A stretch of DNA of 64,000 bases from RYN-230 sp963768945 (GTDB lineage: Bacteria > Actinomycetota > Actinomycetes > Streptosporangiales > Streptosporangiaceae): the NCBI GenBank assembly GCA_963768945.1, contig CAVYJW010000004.1:1-64000 (forward strand), written 5' to 3'. The notes under the pieces are model-generated. The model was given only the letters and a program-made list of their open reading frames with translations. It was not told the DNA's origin and searched no databases. The position numbers and the translations under genes are program-made. Shown here piece by piece: positions 8,408 through 16,320 of the stretch. Each line of letters opens with the position of its first letter. Position 1 is the stretch's first letter.

Positions 8408-9976
8408 TTACAGCGAGTCCGGGTCAACCACGAGCACGGGAGCGGTCCTGGCGAGCGTTTCTTTGCGGAAGAAGGCGGGGCCGGTGACGTGCATGAAGGC
8501 AAAGCCGATCACTCCGGCCACTGCGGCCAGCGCGGCGATGATGAAGACACCGCCGATCTGCCAGTGCAGGACTGGCAGCGTCCACTTCGTGTAGCTGTTG
8601 GACGCGACCCAGTCGCTCTGCAGGCTGTAGAAGCCCGCCGCGTACATGATCAGGCCGCCCAGCCCAGGCAGGATGCCGCGCATCCACAGATTCCAGGCGC
8701 TGCTGGTCAGCGTGGCCCGGTAGTACCAGACACAGGAGAACGCAGTCAGCCCATAGTAGAACGCGATGTACAGGCCAATCGCGGTGACCGCGTCAGCGAT
8801 CGGGTTGCCGCCGGAGATGTAGTTCAGCGGGATGTACAGGAGGATCGAGATCGCGCCCATGACAAGGGTGGACACCGTCGGGGTCAGGTACCTGGGGTGG
8901 ATCTTGGCGAAGGACTCGGGCAGCGCCCCGTAGGCGGCCATCGACAGCGTCGTGCGTGCGGTCGGCAAGATCGTGGTTTGGGTCGAGGCGGCGGCCGAGC
9001 TGAGCACCATGAGGATCAGGAGCCGGGACAAGACCGTGCCGAGCCCGGAGGTGCCGAAGATCGCGCCCCCGGTTACCGACAGCACGTCGAACTGGTGCGC
9101 CGGATTGGTCAGCCCGACGCCCTTGCCGCCGATGCCGGCGAAGGCCTGCACGGCGACGATCACGATCACGTACGTGACGAGCAGCAGGACCGTCGAGATG
9201 ATCGCCGCTCGGCCCGGCGTCCGGGACTTGTTCGCGGTCTCCTCATTCACCGACAAGGCGGTGTCCCAGCCCCAGTAGATGAACAGCATCAAGATGATCC
9301 CGGACACGAAGGCCGAGACGGGCAGGTGCGACGCCGACAGCCAGCTGAAGCTCGGGTGCAGCGAGCCTGGCGGCGGGTGACTGCCCAGCACCCGGACCAG
9401 CGCCGTGACCGACATGATCAGCAGCAAGATGATCTCGATGGACAGCAGCGCCTTCTGGAAGTTGGCCGAGACCTCGATGCCGCGGTAGCAGATGTAGGTC
9501 ATCGCGACGATCCACAAGATGCCGACCAGCAGAACCCAGCCGCTGGAGGCGTTGGCTCCGATCGCGCTGTTAGGTCCCTGGAAGAGGAAGAACACGTACT
9601 GCCCGGCCACCTGGGCCAGGCTGGCCATGACCAGGACATCGGCTGCCACGACGCCCCAGCCGCCGGCCCAGCCGGTTTTCGGCCCGAACGCCCGGGCCGC
9701 CCAGATGAACGTGGTCCCGCAGTCAGGATCGGCCTTGTTCAGCTCGCTGAAGCCAATCGAGCACAGCAGCATCGGCACGAACGCCAACACGGCGACCAGC
9801 GGGGACTTCAGCCCGACCGCGGCCACGACGAAGAACAGCGTCGCGGCCAGGCTATAGGCCGGGGCGGTCGAGGCCACGCCCATGACCACGCTGGATACCA
9901 GGCCAAGAGCGCCGGTCTTGAGACCCTTATCCCTGGGCTCCTCCACTGGCCGCAGGCCAGGTCTGAAGATGGCCAT
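8408..9976 (-). CDS. APC-superfamily amino acid/polyamine permease
   Basis: A 522-residue polytopic membrane protein with about 12 hydrophobic segments. The first reads GALGLVSSVVMGVASTAPAY and holds the APC signature of a Gly-rich unwound helix 1. FxELNKADPDCGTTFIWAARAFGP is the conserved loop after helix 2 in this family. YCGIE-like YRGIEVSANFQ and WGWDTALSVNEE are also typical of APC-family amino acid transporters. The ATG at 9976 is chosen because a GGGAG ribosome binding site lies just upstream and the first helix follows; an upstream in-frame start at 10024 lacks this. The substrate is probably an amino acid or amine and cannot be fixed from sequence. Transcribed toward the TPR gene, 250 bases away. 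Confidence 0.85.
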   Translation of the reverse strand: MAIFRPGLRPVEEPRDKGLKTGALGLVSSVVMGVASTAPAYSLAATLFFVVAAVGLKSPLVAVLAFVPMLLCSIGFSELNKADPDCGTTFIWAARAFGPKTGWAGGWGVVAADVLVMASLAQVAGQYVFFLFQGPNSAIGANASSGWVLLVGILWIVAMTYICYRGIEVSANFQKALLSIEIILLLIMSVTALVRVLGSHPPPGSLHPSFSWLSASHLPVSAFVSGIILMLFIYWGWDTALSVNEETANKSRTPGRAAIISTVLLLVTYVIVIVAVQAFAGIGGKGVGLTNPAHQFDVLSVTGGAIFGTSGLGTVLSRLLILMVLSSAAASTQTTILPTARTTLSMAAYGALPESFAKIHPRYLTPTVSTLVMGAISILLYIPLNYISGGNPIADAVTAIGLYIAFYYGLTAFSCVWYYRATLTSSAWNLWMRGILPGLGGLIMYAAGFYSLQSDWVASNSYTKWTLPVLHWQIGGVFIIAALAAVAGVIGFAFMHVTGPAFFRKETLARTAPVLVVDPDSL

Positions 9977-10246
9977 GGCCCACTCCCATCGTGCTGTGAT
10001 TCCGCCTGGTCGTGCCCGGGACACGCAAGCGCGGGACGACCCAGGCTACTTCGGACCGCCGCAGGACGGACGGCAATCCGGACATTTTGACCAAGACGGC
10101 ACCGCTCCCAGCGAGGCCGGCAGCCTACGCGGCGCCAGGTTGGCCGCGGCCATGTCGTGGCCGCAGGGCAGCTGCACGCCGACGGGATCCAGAAGCGGGG
10201 GCCCGGCGTTACGCTGCTGATAGGTTGCGCTGGCCGGGAGGCGCTG

Positions 10247-10660
10247 GTGACCACAGGACCTGGAGAGCGTGGGGCAGCGGGTGCGATGGGCCGTGGCCGC
10301 CTCCGGGCCTCCGACGCGGACCGCGAGCAGGTGATCGACACCCTCAAGGCTGCGTTCGTGCAGGGCTGGCTGACCAGGGACCAGCTCGGCGTGCGGGCTG
10401 GCCAGGCGCTGGTGTCGCGGAGTTATGCGGAGCTGGCGGCAGTCACCGACGGCATCCCGCCCACGCCGATCGGCGTCGTGGGGTCACCCGCGCTCCCTGT
10501 GGGACGCGTCCGGAAGCCGGTGAGCAAGAAGGTGGCTGCGTGGGTGGCGTGCGTGATCATCCCGGCAGCGCTGGGAGCCGCTTTCGTTACCTATTACGGC
10601 GGGTTCCTCGTCCTGTTCTTGCTCGCCTTCACGGGGTTGACGGTGACATCTAAACGCTGA
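10247..10660 (+). CDS. DUF1707 domain protein with C-terminal membrane segments
   Basis: A 137-residue protein. Residues 17-65 are a DUF1707 domain: LRASDADREQVIDTLKAAFVQGWLT followed by the QALVSRSYAELAAVTDGIP half is the family hallmark. DUF1707 is found at the N-terminus of many small actinobacterial membrane proteins. Two hydrophobic helices follow (VAAWVACVIIPAALGAAFV and FLVLFLLAFTGLTV). The GTG at 10247 has GGGAG six bases upstream; an internal ATG at 10286 is the alternative. Role unknown; such proteins may be membrane-anchored regulators or adaptors. Confidence 0.75.
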   Translation: MTTGPGERGAAGAMGRGRLRASDADREQVIDTLKAAFVQGWLTRDQLGVRAGQALVSRSYAELAAVTDGIPPTPIGVVGSPALPVGRVRKPVSKKVAAWVACVIIPAALGAAFVTYYGGFLVLFLLAFTGLTVTSKR

Positions 10661-10790
10661 TCGCGTTCACCTCTGGGGCACTGCTTGCCTGGGCGGTCGG
10701 CACGGACGAGAACGGGCTCCACGTGGTGACCGTGTGGCAGCGGACCCGGACGGCGCGTCGCACCCCGGCCCGCAGCGAATCGCGCTCCGT

Positions 10791-10824
10791 CAGTCTCCCG
10801 GCCATCTGGCTGGCTGGGAGACTG
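10791..10824. terminator. Imperfect 14-bp stem hairpin
   Basis: CAGTCTCCCGGCCA and TGGCTGGGAGACTG can pair over 14 bases with a single G-U wobble and a 6-base loop. It lies 130 bases past the stop of the DUF1707 gene and could be its terminator, but no T-run follows. Because remnants of other genes lie next to it, it could instead be the end of a lost mobile element. Confidence 0.45.
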
Positions 10825-11074
10825 GGACGGTCAAGCCGTTTGTTATGCGGTAGTTCCTTCGTACTCCGCGGGAGACAGGGGTGCAGTGGTGACGCACCGC
10901 CGCGACGGGGAGTTGCTTGGTCTGCACGGACGCCGACCTCGCCGTGCCCCAGACAATCGCCTGGCCGATGACCTGATGCCGGGCCCGCGGGTGACCGCTC
11001 TGGCCGGTTCGGGCCAGGCACGGCTGACCGCCGGTTTGCGAACGGTATAGCCTCGGCACTCGCGGCTAGATCGG

Positions 11075-11124
11075 TCCGGGCTGACCCATTCACCGCCGAT
11101 GTACTGCTGGTACTCGCGTACCAA
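11075..11124 (-). pseudogene. Aldehyde dehydrogenase N-terminal remnant
   Basis: On the minus strand a possible TTG start at 11124 follows GGAGAA and gives VREYQQYIGGEWVSPDRS. This fits the N-terminus of many aldehyde dehydrogenases (REY..FYIGGEWV.P). Beyond about 11075 the frame no longer resembles the family, and no NAD-binding or active-site region is nearby. I read it as a short leftover of a deleted gene; chance similarity is possible because the match is only about 17 residues. Confidence 0.35.
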
Positions 11125-11144
11125 TTCTCCAGCCTCGTTCTGCC

Positions 11145-11876
11145 CTACTGCCCAAGACCGGGCGGGCAGGTACCGGGCTGAGCCAGGGCTAGCGGCCGAA
11201 GGGCAGCTACGCTGCCCTTCATCTCGGCGACCGCGCAGAAAGTTTCTGTGTAGAGGGCCGCGGCGAGCTGTAGCGCGGACGGGTCGATGCCGCCGATCAG
11301 GACGAGCAGCCGGCGCAGTTCGACTTCGGGCAGCGCGTCGATCGCCGCGCGCTGTGTCGCCAGCGCCTGGCACGATTCCCCGGAGCCCGCCGCTGGCAGG
11401 CTCGGCGTCCCCCATGTCACCAACGCCCCCCGGGCTGCCGCCGGGCCCTCAGCCAGGCGCGGTTCACCGATCTCCGCGAGGCAGGTGATGAGGCTCCACA
11501 GTCGCTTCCCGACCTGCAGTAGAGCGCCCTCCACTGCTGCCCAGACCCCGGCGTCCCCGAGGTGACGCTCGGCCGTCACCGCCGCGGAACAGGCAGCATT
11601 ACTTTCGAGGGCGGCCAGCTGGGCCACGGCGGCAAAGGCCAGGGCCGGATGTTCCTCGCAGTCGGCGTCCGGGAGAAGGCGCAAGGCATCAGCCAGGTTT
11701 CGTGCCGCGTCCTGGAGGCTCCCGGGCGCGATGGGTGATGACTGCTGCCCGTAGAGCTGGGCCCGCCGCCAGAGGGTTGCCACTTCCTCGAGCAGCCCGG
11801 ACACGCGGTTCAGGTCGGTGGCCACGAGGTCAGCAGCCTGGCGTGCAGCTGCCCACTGGTCATAGCTGCCGCTCAC
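11145..11876 (-). CDS. Hypothetical helical protein
   Basis: A 243-residue, Ala/Leu-rich, mostly helical protein without signal peptide or catalytic motif. It begins VSGSYDQWAAARQAADLVATDLNRVSGLLEEVATLW and contains EEHPALAFAAVAQLAALESNAACSAAVTAERHLGDAG in the middle (quoted here only to locate them, at residues 1-36 and about 75-110). The GTG at 11876 follows a TGGGGGCG ribosome binding site; an upstream extension to 11993 is Arg/Gly-rich and unlikely. It is divergent from the BlaI/M56 pair and lies within 120 bases of the inverted-repeat operator, so it may be controlled by the BlaI-type repressor. I do not recognise the family. Confidence 0.55.
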   Translation of the reverse strand: MSGSYDQWAAARQAADLVATDLNRVSGLLEEVATLWRRAQLYGQQSSPIAPGSLQDAARNLADALRLLPDADCEEHPALAFAAVAQLAALESNAACSAAVTAERHLGDAGVWAAVEGALLQVGKRLWSLITCLAEIGEPRLAEGPAAARGALVTWGTPSLPAAGSGESCQALATQRAAIDALPEVELRRLLVLIGGIDPSALQLAAALYTETFCAVAEMKGSVAALRPLALAQPGTCPPGLGQ

Positions 11877-11989
11877 CGGCGCCCCCAGTCCTAGCCCGTG
11901 TCCGCGGACGGCTTCGCCTGTCCGCGGGCAGTCGCCCCCCGTCGCAGACCCGGCTGGATCTTCGTTGCGGACCCGGCGAGATCTTCCCC

Positions 11990-12010
11990 TCACCTTAACA
12001 CCTAAGGTGA
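11990..12010. promoter_or_regulatory. Inverted-repeat operator for the BlaI-type repressor
   Basis: TCACCTTA-ACACC-TAAGGTGA is a perfect 8-base inverted repeat with a 5-base spacer, in the intergenic region 105 bases upstream of the BlaI-family gene and 114 bases from the divergent hypothetical gene. BlaI/MecI/CopY winged-helix dimers bind such dyads and usually repress their own promoter. Assignment to this repressor is an inference from position and symmetry. Confidence 0.6.
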
Positions 12011-12114
12011 ATAGGTTATATCAGGCTGAGTGCGACATGTCAGCATGGGTGGTGCCCGCGGCCGAGGCGTTGTGGCGCTCAGGATACGGGCGGGATCGTC
12101 AGGGCGGAGGTGAG

Positions 12115-12486
12115 ATGGCCCGGTTTGGTGACCTGGAAGCCGCGATCATGGATGTCATGTGGGCGGCTGGCGACCCGCTGCGCGTCCGTGAGGTCGCCGA
12201 CGTGCTGAACCAGAATCGCCCGCTTGCGTTCAATACTGTGCAGACGGTGATGGAGAACCTGTTCCGCAAGGGCTGGCTGAACCGCCAGAAGAGCGGCCGG
12301 GCGTACCTGTATGTCACCGTGCGGTCCCGGGAGGATTATGTGGCTGGCTTGCTAGGTGAGGCGCTCGCGGTAGCACAGGACCCGGCGGCCACGCTGGTGC
12401 GCCTGGTCGAGGATCTGGACCCCGGCGAGATTGCGCAGTTGCGGGTGGCGCTGGACGCGGCCGCTGAGCGGGAGCCCCCGCGGTGA
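12115..12486 (+). CDS. BlaI/MecI/CopY-family transcriptional repressor
   Basis: A 123-residue winged-helix repressor. Residues 1-75 carry the family pattern: GDLEAAIMDVMWAAGDPLRVREV, then NRPLAFNTVQTVMENLFRKGWL (recognition helix) and SGRAYLYVTVRSREDYVAGLL. The C-terminal helices form the dimer and protease-cleavage region in relatives. The ATG at 12115 has a GGAGG site five bases upstream. Its stop overlaps the GTG of the M56 peptidase gene (GTGA). In the classic system an M56 sensor protease inactivates the repressor on a signal such as a beta-lactam. In actinomycetes these pairs are widespread and the signal is often unknown; no beta-lactamase is encoded nearby. Confidence 0.88.
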   Translation: MARFGDLEAAIMDVMWAAGDPLRVREVADVLNQNRPLAFNTVQTVMENLFRKGWLNRQKSGRAYLYVTVRSREDYVAGLLGEALAVAQDPAATLVRLVEDLDPGEIAQLRVALDAAAEREPPR

Positions 12487-13505
12487 CGGCCACGGTGCCG
12501 CTGCTGCTGGCCGGCTACGCGGCCGCCCTCGCCGCCGCCGGGACCTGGTGGCTGCCGCGGGCGTCCTGGCCCCGGCGTTCCCCCCGGCTGGCTATTGCGG
12601 TCTGGCAGGTGCTGATCGTCACGGTCGTCGCTTCAGCACTGCTGGCCGGGCTGATCCTGGCCATCCCGTGCCTGCGGGTCTGGGCCGACTGGAGCAGCCT
12701 GGAAGCCTGCGCGGCCTCGTTGCGAGCACGGTACGCGTCTGTGGGCGGGGCGATGGCGAGCACCGCCGGGGGCGTGCTCACCCTGGGCGCGGCGGCCCGG
12801 CTGGCCTGGTTCACGGGGAAGGCGGTAACTAGTTCCCGGCGCAGCCGGGCTCGTCATGACGAGACGCTAGCCGTGGTCGGGCGGCGTGGCCTGGTGCCGG
12901 GCATGGTGCTGCTGGAGGATGACCGCCCGGCTGTTTACTGCGTGCCAGGTCGCCGGCGCATCGTGTTCACCACGGGCGCGTTGCGGCGGCTGGACAGGGA
13001 TGAGTTGGATGCGGTGCTGGCGCACGAGCGTGCGCACCTGGACGGCCGGCATCACCTGGTGATCATCCTGGCCGGGGGCCTGCGCTCCGCCTTCCCGTAC
13101 GTCCCCCTCTTCGCTGCCGCGGCCAGCCAGATCGGCTGCCTGGTGGAAATGGCTGCGGACGACGCCGCGGCGCGGCGCGCACACCGCCTGACGCTAGCCG
13201 GTGCGCTGCTGACCCTGGCCGCGGCGCGGGTGCCCGCCGGGGCCCTCGGTGCCGGGGGAACCACCGGGGCGCAGCGGATCCGGCGCCTCATCGACTCGCC
13301 GCGCCCGGCCAGCCGGGGCCGCCGGGCGGCCACCTCCGTACTGGCGCTGATCGCGGCGCCGGCCGTGGCTTTCTCGGTACCCGCGCTGGCCTTGACGACC
13401 AGCTCCCACTGCCCGCCCGGCGAAGCGCAGACCCATCTCGCCTCAACCGCCCAGCAGCCGATGCGGGGGACCGGGCCAGGACCGGGGCACGCCACACGCG
13501 GGTAG
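12483..13505 (+). CDS. M56-family membrane metallopeptidase (BlaR1-like without sensor domain)
   Basis: A 340-residue protein with an N-terminal membrane segment, a second hydrophobic region at about residues 40-65, and another near 90-110. The zinc motif HExxH appears as LAHERAHLDGRHH near residue 180, preceded by the family pattern RRIVFTTGALRRLDRDELDAVLAHE. EMAADDAAAR about 40 residues later supplies the third zinc ligand region. A last hydrophobic segment lies near residues 285-305. There is no penicillin-binding sensor domain as in BlaR1, so the trigger is unknown. The GTG start overlaps the stop of the repressor gene. The pair is predicted to act as a membrane protease that relieves repression. 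Confidence 0.85.
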   Translation: MTATVPLLLAGYAAALAAAGTWWLPRASWPRRSPRLAIAVWQVLIVTVVASALLAGLILAIPCLRVWADWSSLEACAASLRARYASVGGAMASTAGGVLTLGAAARLAWFTGKAVTSSRRSRARHDETLAVVGRRGLVPGMVLLEDDRPAVYCVPGRRRIVFTTGALRRLDRDELDAVLAHERAHLDGRHHLVIILAGGLRSAFPYVPLFAAAASQIGCLVEMAADDAAARRAHRLTLAGALLTLAAARVPAGALGAGGTTGAQRIRRLIDSPRPASRGRRAATSVLALIAAPAVAFSVPALALTTSSHCPPGEAQTHLASTAQQPMRGTGPGPGHATRG

Positions 13506-13506
13506 T

Positions 13507-15006
13507 TCACCGGATCGCGTTCCAGCGGGCGCGCTCGTCGGCGGACGGGTCGTCGATCACGGTGATGGTGTCGGTAAGCAGGCCGGTGGTGCGGCTGGTG
13601 GTGTCGTAGGCGGCCCAGCCAGGGTCGCCGCTGGTGATGAAGTCAACCCATACCCGATGCGCCTTGTCGGCGACGGCCTGCGAGGGCGCGTCGCCGATGA
13701 GAGGGTGCGCGGCATCGTGGGTGATGGTGTCGAACACGAACGGGATCTCCACCCCGTGGCACGCGCCGAGCCGGTGGTTGTCCTCTGGCGCGGGGCAGTC
13801 GAACCGGTAGATCCACGTGCCGGCGCCTCGTCCAGCGCGGGCTTCGGCGACCCGGATGGCCGGGATGGCGTAAAACCAGTCGGTGACGACGGCGGCGAGG
13901 ACGTCACCGGCGCTGGCACCTGGCCGGTTCGCCCGGTAGACGCCGAGGGAATCGGCTGGCAGGCCGTACGCGCCCGCGGCTGCTTCGAGCGTGGCGTCGT
14001 CGATCAGGTCGATGGTGCCGGGCGCGACCAGGAACAGACGTGCCTCGTCCCGGTTCGACCCGGTTAGCAGCCGGACGTCGCGGCCGTGCCCGGCGGCGAT
14101 CGCCGGAAGCGGTGCCTGCGGCAGGACGGCGCCATCCACGGTCGGGGCGAACGGCAGCAGGCTCAATGCGAGCTGGCCCCACCTGGCCGGGTCAGGTCTG
14201 GTGTGCACCTCCACGACCAGGTCGGATGCGGTCTGCACGAGCCTGCCCACCGGGAGTGCCTTGATCGGGTTCCGGTCAGCAGGCACGCCGAGGGCCTCCG
14301 CGAGGTAGCCGCCAACCATCCGGCCCTCGTCCCCGGTGAGCGTGTGGGCCGCCGCGCCGCTTTCGGTGATGGCCTGAGCGAACAGGCCCTCGGCGAGCGG
14401 CATCGACAGCAGAGTCGTCACGCTCATCGCCCCGGCCGACTCGCCCGCGACGGTGACGCGGGCCGGATCGCCCCCGAACGCCGAGATGTTCTCCTGCACC
14501 CACCGCAACGCGGCCAGCTGATCGAGCAGCCCGAGATTGGCGATGCCGTCGCCGAGGAACAGGAAGCCCTCGGCGGACAGCCGGTAGTTGATGGTCACGC
14601 ACACGACGCCGTCACGCGCGAACCCCGCGCCGCTGTACTCCGCCACCGATCCGGATCCGTTCATGAACGAGCCGCCGTGGATCCAGACGAGTACCGGAAG
14701 CCCGCCGGTGGTCAGGTCGGGCGTCCACACGTTCAGGTTCAGGCAGTCCTCGCCGGGGATCACCACCTCCGGGAACAACCGGGCGTACTGCGGCGGGTAG
14801 TCGCCCTTGGGCGCCGTCGGCCCGTACATCGTCGCGTCGCGCTCGCCATCCCACGCCGGGACAGGCTGGGGTGGCTTCATCCGGTTCGCGCCGAACGGAG
14901 CCGCCGCGTAGGGAACGCCGAGAAACGCGGCGATCCCGGATTCGGCCTTGCCGCGGATGGCCCCGTTCCTGAGCCGAACCAGCGGGCGCTGCGTCATCTC
15001 GCTCAT
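13507..15006 (-). CDS. Type B carboxylesterase
   Basis: A 499-residue alpha/beta hydrolase. The N-terminal motif EDCLNLNVWTPD is the type B signature 2. The nucleophile elbow reads VTVAGESAGAMSV (Ser at about residue 190), and LVWIHGGSFMNGSG forms the oxyanion hole. The catalytic His lies in the LGACHGVEIPFVF segment and the acidic residue in the SNRDEARLF region. There is no signal peptide, so it is probably cytoplasmic. It is divergent from an AraC-type regulator and upstream of the ketone-carboxylase operon; it might release an alcohol or phenol from an ester substrate of the same pathway, but that is only inferred from position. The ATG at 15006 sits behind GGAAAGGAGCC. Confidence 0.88.
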   Translation of the reverse strand: MSEMTQRPLVRLRNGAIRGKAESGIAAFLGVPYAAAPFGANRMKPPQPVPAWDGERDATMYGPTAPKGDYPPQYARLFPEVVIPGEDCLNLNVWTPDLTTGGLPVLVWIHGGSFMNGSGSVAEYSGAGFARDGVVCVTINYRLSAEGFLFLGDGIANLGLLDQLAALRWVQENISAFGGDPARVTVAGESAGAMSVTTLLSMPLAEGLFAQAITESGAAAHTLTGDEGRMVGGYLAEALGVPADRNPIKALPVGRLVQTASDLVVEVHTRPDPARWGQLALSLLPFAPTVDGAVLPQAPLPAIAAGHGRDVRLLTGSNRDEARLFLVAPGTIDLIDDATLEAAAGAYGLPADSLGVYRANRPGASAGDVLAAVVTDWFYAIPAIRVAEARAGRGAGTWIYRFDCPAPEDNHRLGACHGVEIPFVFDTITHDAAHPLIGDAPSQAVADKAHRVWVDFITSGDPGWAAYDTTSRTTGLLTDTITVIDDPSADERARWNAIR

Positions 15007-15138
15007 GCGTGGCTCCTTTCCAGCGCGTCAGAGTACACATTCGACACTTGCGTTGCAGTACGGACGCGCTTATGTTCTGTCTTAGACCAGCCGGGCGCCC
15101 AGCGTCAGTCACCAGATGCACTCGGTCGAGGGGTGGGC

Positions 15139-16092
15139 GTGGGTGACGTCTTCGAAACCGCTAGTGAGGCGCCAGGGCAGCGCCCCGGTTTCTGGCTGAG
15201 CACGGTCTGCAGCCAGATCCTTCCGGTCCAGATTGACCTGCGGCATGACCGCCTGCCCCGGGCCCGGATGACCTGCGCCACGCTGGGCGCGCTGCGTATC
15301 AGGGACGTGGTGGGCGGCGACCACGTTTACACCCGCGACGACGCTGACATCCGCCACGGCGACCCCGAGACGGTGCAGATCGGGATGCCGCTCGGTGGCC
15401 AGTCGATCATGGTCCAGGACGGCCGCGAGGCGGTCATGAAGGCCGGGGAGATGGTCGTCTACGACAGTTCCCGGCCGTTCACGCTGGTCATGCAGGACCA
15501 GTTCCACTGGCAGGTGTTCCTGCTGCCCAAGGCCAAGCTGCGCCGCTCCGATCAGGAACTTGCCCAGGTGACGGCGATCCCGCTGTCCGGCACGGAGGGG
15601 ATGTCGCGGGCGGTGTCCGCGTTCTTGCGCAGTCTGGCCGCCGAGGCCGCCGGGCTGGAGAGGTCACCCGGGGCCGCGGCGCTCGGCGAGAACGCCGCCG
15701 ACCTGATCGCCACGATGGTCCGCAGCCGGTTCGGCAAGCAGTGGGATGTGGGTGACCCGGACGCGGCCCTCGTCCTGGCCATCGAGACGTACCTGCATGA
15801 CCACCACGGCGAGCCGGATCTCGGCCCGGTCCGGGTGGCCGGCGCCCACGGCCTGTCGGTGCGGCGGCTGCACGCGCTGCTCGAGCCCACCGGCCGCTCG
15901 GTCGGAGAGCGGATCCGGGCGGAGCGGCTGGAGGCGATCCGGCGGGATCTGGCCGATCCGGCCCTGGTGCGCCGGCCGATCGAGCGGATCGCGGCTGCGC
16001 ACGGCCTGCGCAACGCGTCCGCGTTCACCCGGCTGTTCCGGTCGGTCGAGGGCGTGACGCCCCGGGAGTACCGCGCCGCCGCGCTCGGCTAG
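15139..16092 (+). CDS. AraC-family transcriptional activator
   Basis: About 317 residues. The N-terminal half (DVFETASEAPGQRPGFWLS to FHWQVFLLPKAKL) matches the AraC-binding-like domain of actinobacterial regulators of the FeaR/AraC type, including VYDSSRPFTLVMQDQF. The C-terminal 100 residues are the double helix-turn-helix: GLSVRRLHALLEPTGRSVGE and then IERIAAAHGLRNASAFTRLF and SVEGVTPREYR. The GTG at 15139 is preceded by GAGGGG; another GTG lies at 15133, and the frame stays open far upstream antisense to the esterase without protein-like sequence. Its position between the esterase and the carboxylase operon suggests it activates one or both on sensing the ketone or a metabolite. Confidence 0.82.
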   Translation: MGDVFETASEAPGQRPGFWLSTVCSQILPVQIDLRHDRLPRARMTCATLGALRIRDVVGGDHVYTRDDADIRHGDPETVQIGMPLGGQSIMVQDGREAVMKAGEMVVYDSSRPFTLVMQDQFHWQVFLLPKAKLRRSDQELAQVTAIPLSGTEGMSRAVSAFLRSLAAEAAGLERSPGAAALGENAADLIATMVRSRFGKQWDVGDPDAALVLAIETYLHDHHGEPDLGPVRVAGAHGLSVRRLHALLEPTGRSVGERIRAERLEAIRRDLADPALVRRPIERIAAAHGLRNASAFTRLFRSVEGVTPREYRAAALG

Positions 16093-16320
16093 GCATCAGC
16101 CGCGACCGCGCGGCCCCGCTCCCGCCCGCCAGTTCTCCGCAACGAAAACCGTCCCGGGCCAGGGCTTTGCCGGGCGTGCAGAGTTCTGTGCGGCCAGCGC
16201 CAAGTCCGGCTACAAGGTGTTGCCGATCCGCAATGGGTGTGTCGACCATGTGAACCAGGATGTTGCCTCGGTCACATCGCGGGCGGTCCAGCCTTTCGAC
16301 GACGACAGGAGCGGCGCGGG
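16093..16320. promoter_or_regulatory. Upstream region of the ketone-carboxylase operon
   Basis: The 228-base gap between the AraC gene and the operon holds an inverted repeat ATGTGA-N18-TCACAT at 16248-16277, about 45-70 bases before the first start codon. It could be a site for the AraC-type or another regulator. I see no confident -35/-10 pair. The site is inferred from symmetry only. Confidence 0.3.

Larger units (their letters stand above)
10661..11144. other. Gene-poor stretch with remnants and a strong hairpin
   Basis: About 480 bases between the DUF1707 gene and the next protein. It contains the hairpin at 10791-10824 and an aldehyde dehydrogenase N-terminal remnant at about 11075-11124. 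On the minus strand near 10845-10900 a short peptide reads RRCVTTAPLSPAEYEGTTA before a stop. It vaguely resembles the C-terminus of IS3-family transposases (RRxHSxxGYLSPAEYE). I regard this last item as only suggestive. The stretch looks like a site of past insertion and deletion. Confidence 0.4.

Noticed and set aside
7892..10090. 732-codon open frame on the plus strand antisense to the TPR and permease genes
   Set aside because: Its predicted product is Arg/Gly/Asp/His-rich with no family resemblance, and it is opposite two well supported genes; such frames are common by-products of GC-rich codon use.
10845..10905. Possible IS3 transposase C-terminal remnant (RR..TTAPLSPAEYE)
   Set aside because: Too short and with only partial similarity to the RRxHSxxGYLSPAEYE end; mentioned only in the gap description, not called as a mobile element.
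10650..11093. 147-codon minus-strand frame
   Set aside because: No motif and low-complexity composition; the same DNA holds remnants of other genes in other frames.
14086..15138. Upstream extension of the AraC regulator frame
   Set aside because: It would overlap the carboxylesterase completely, and the sequence is Arg/Gly-rich; the regulator homology starts after about 15139.
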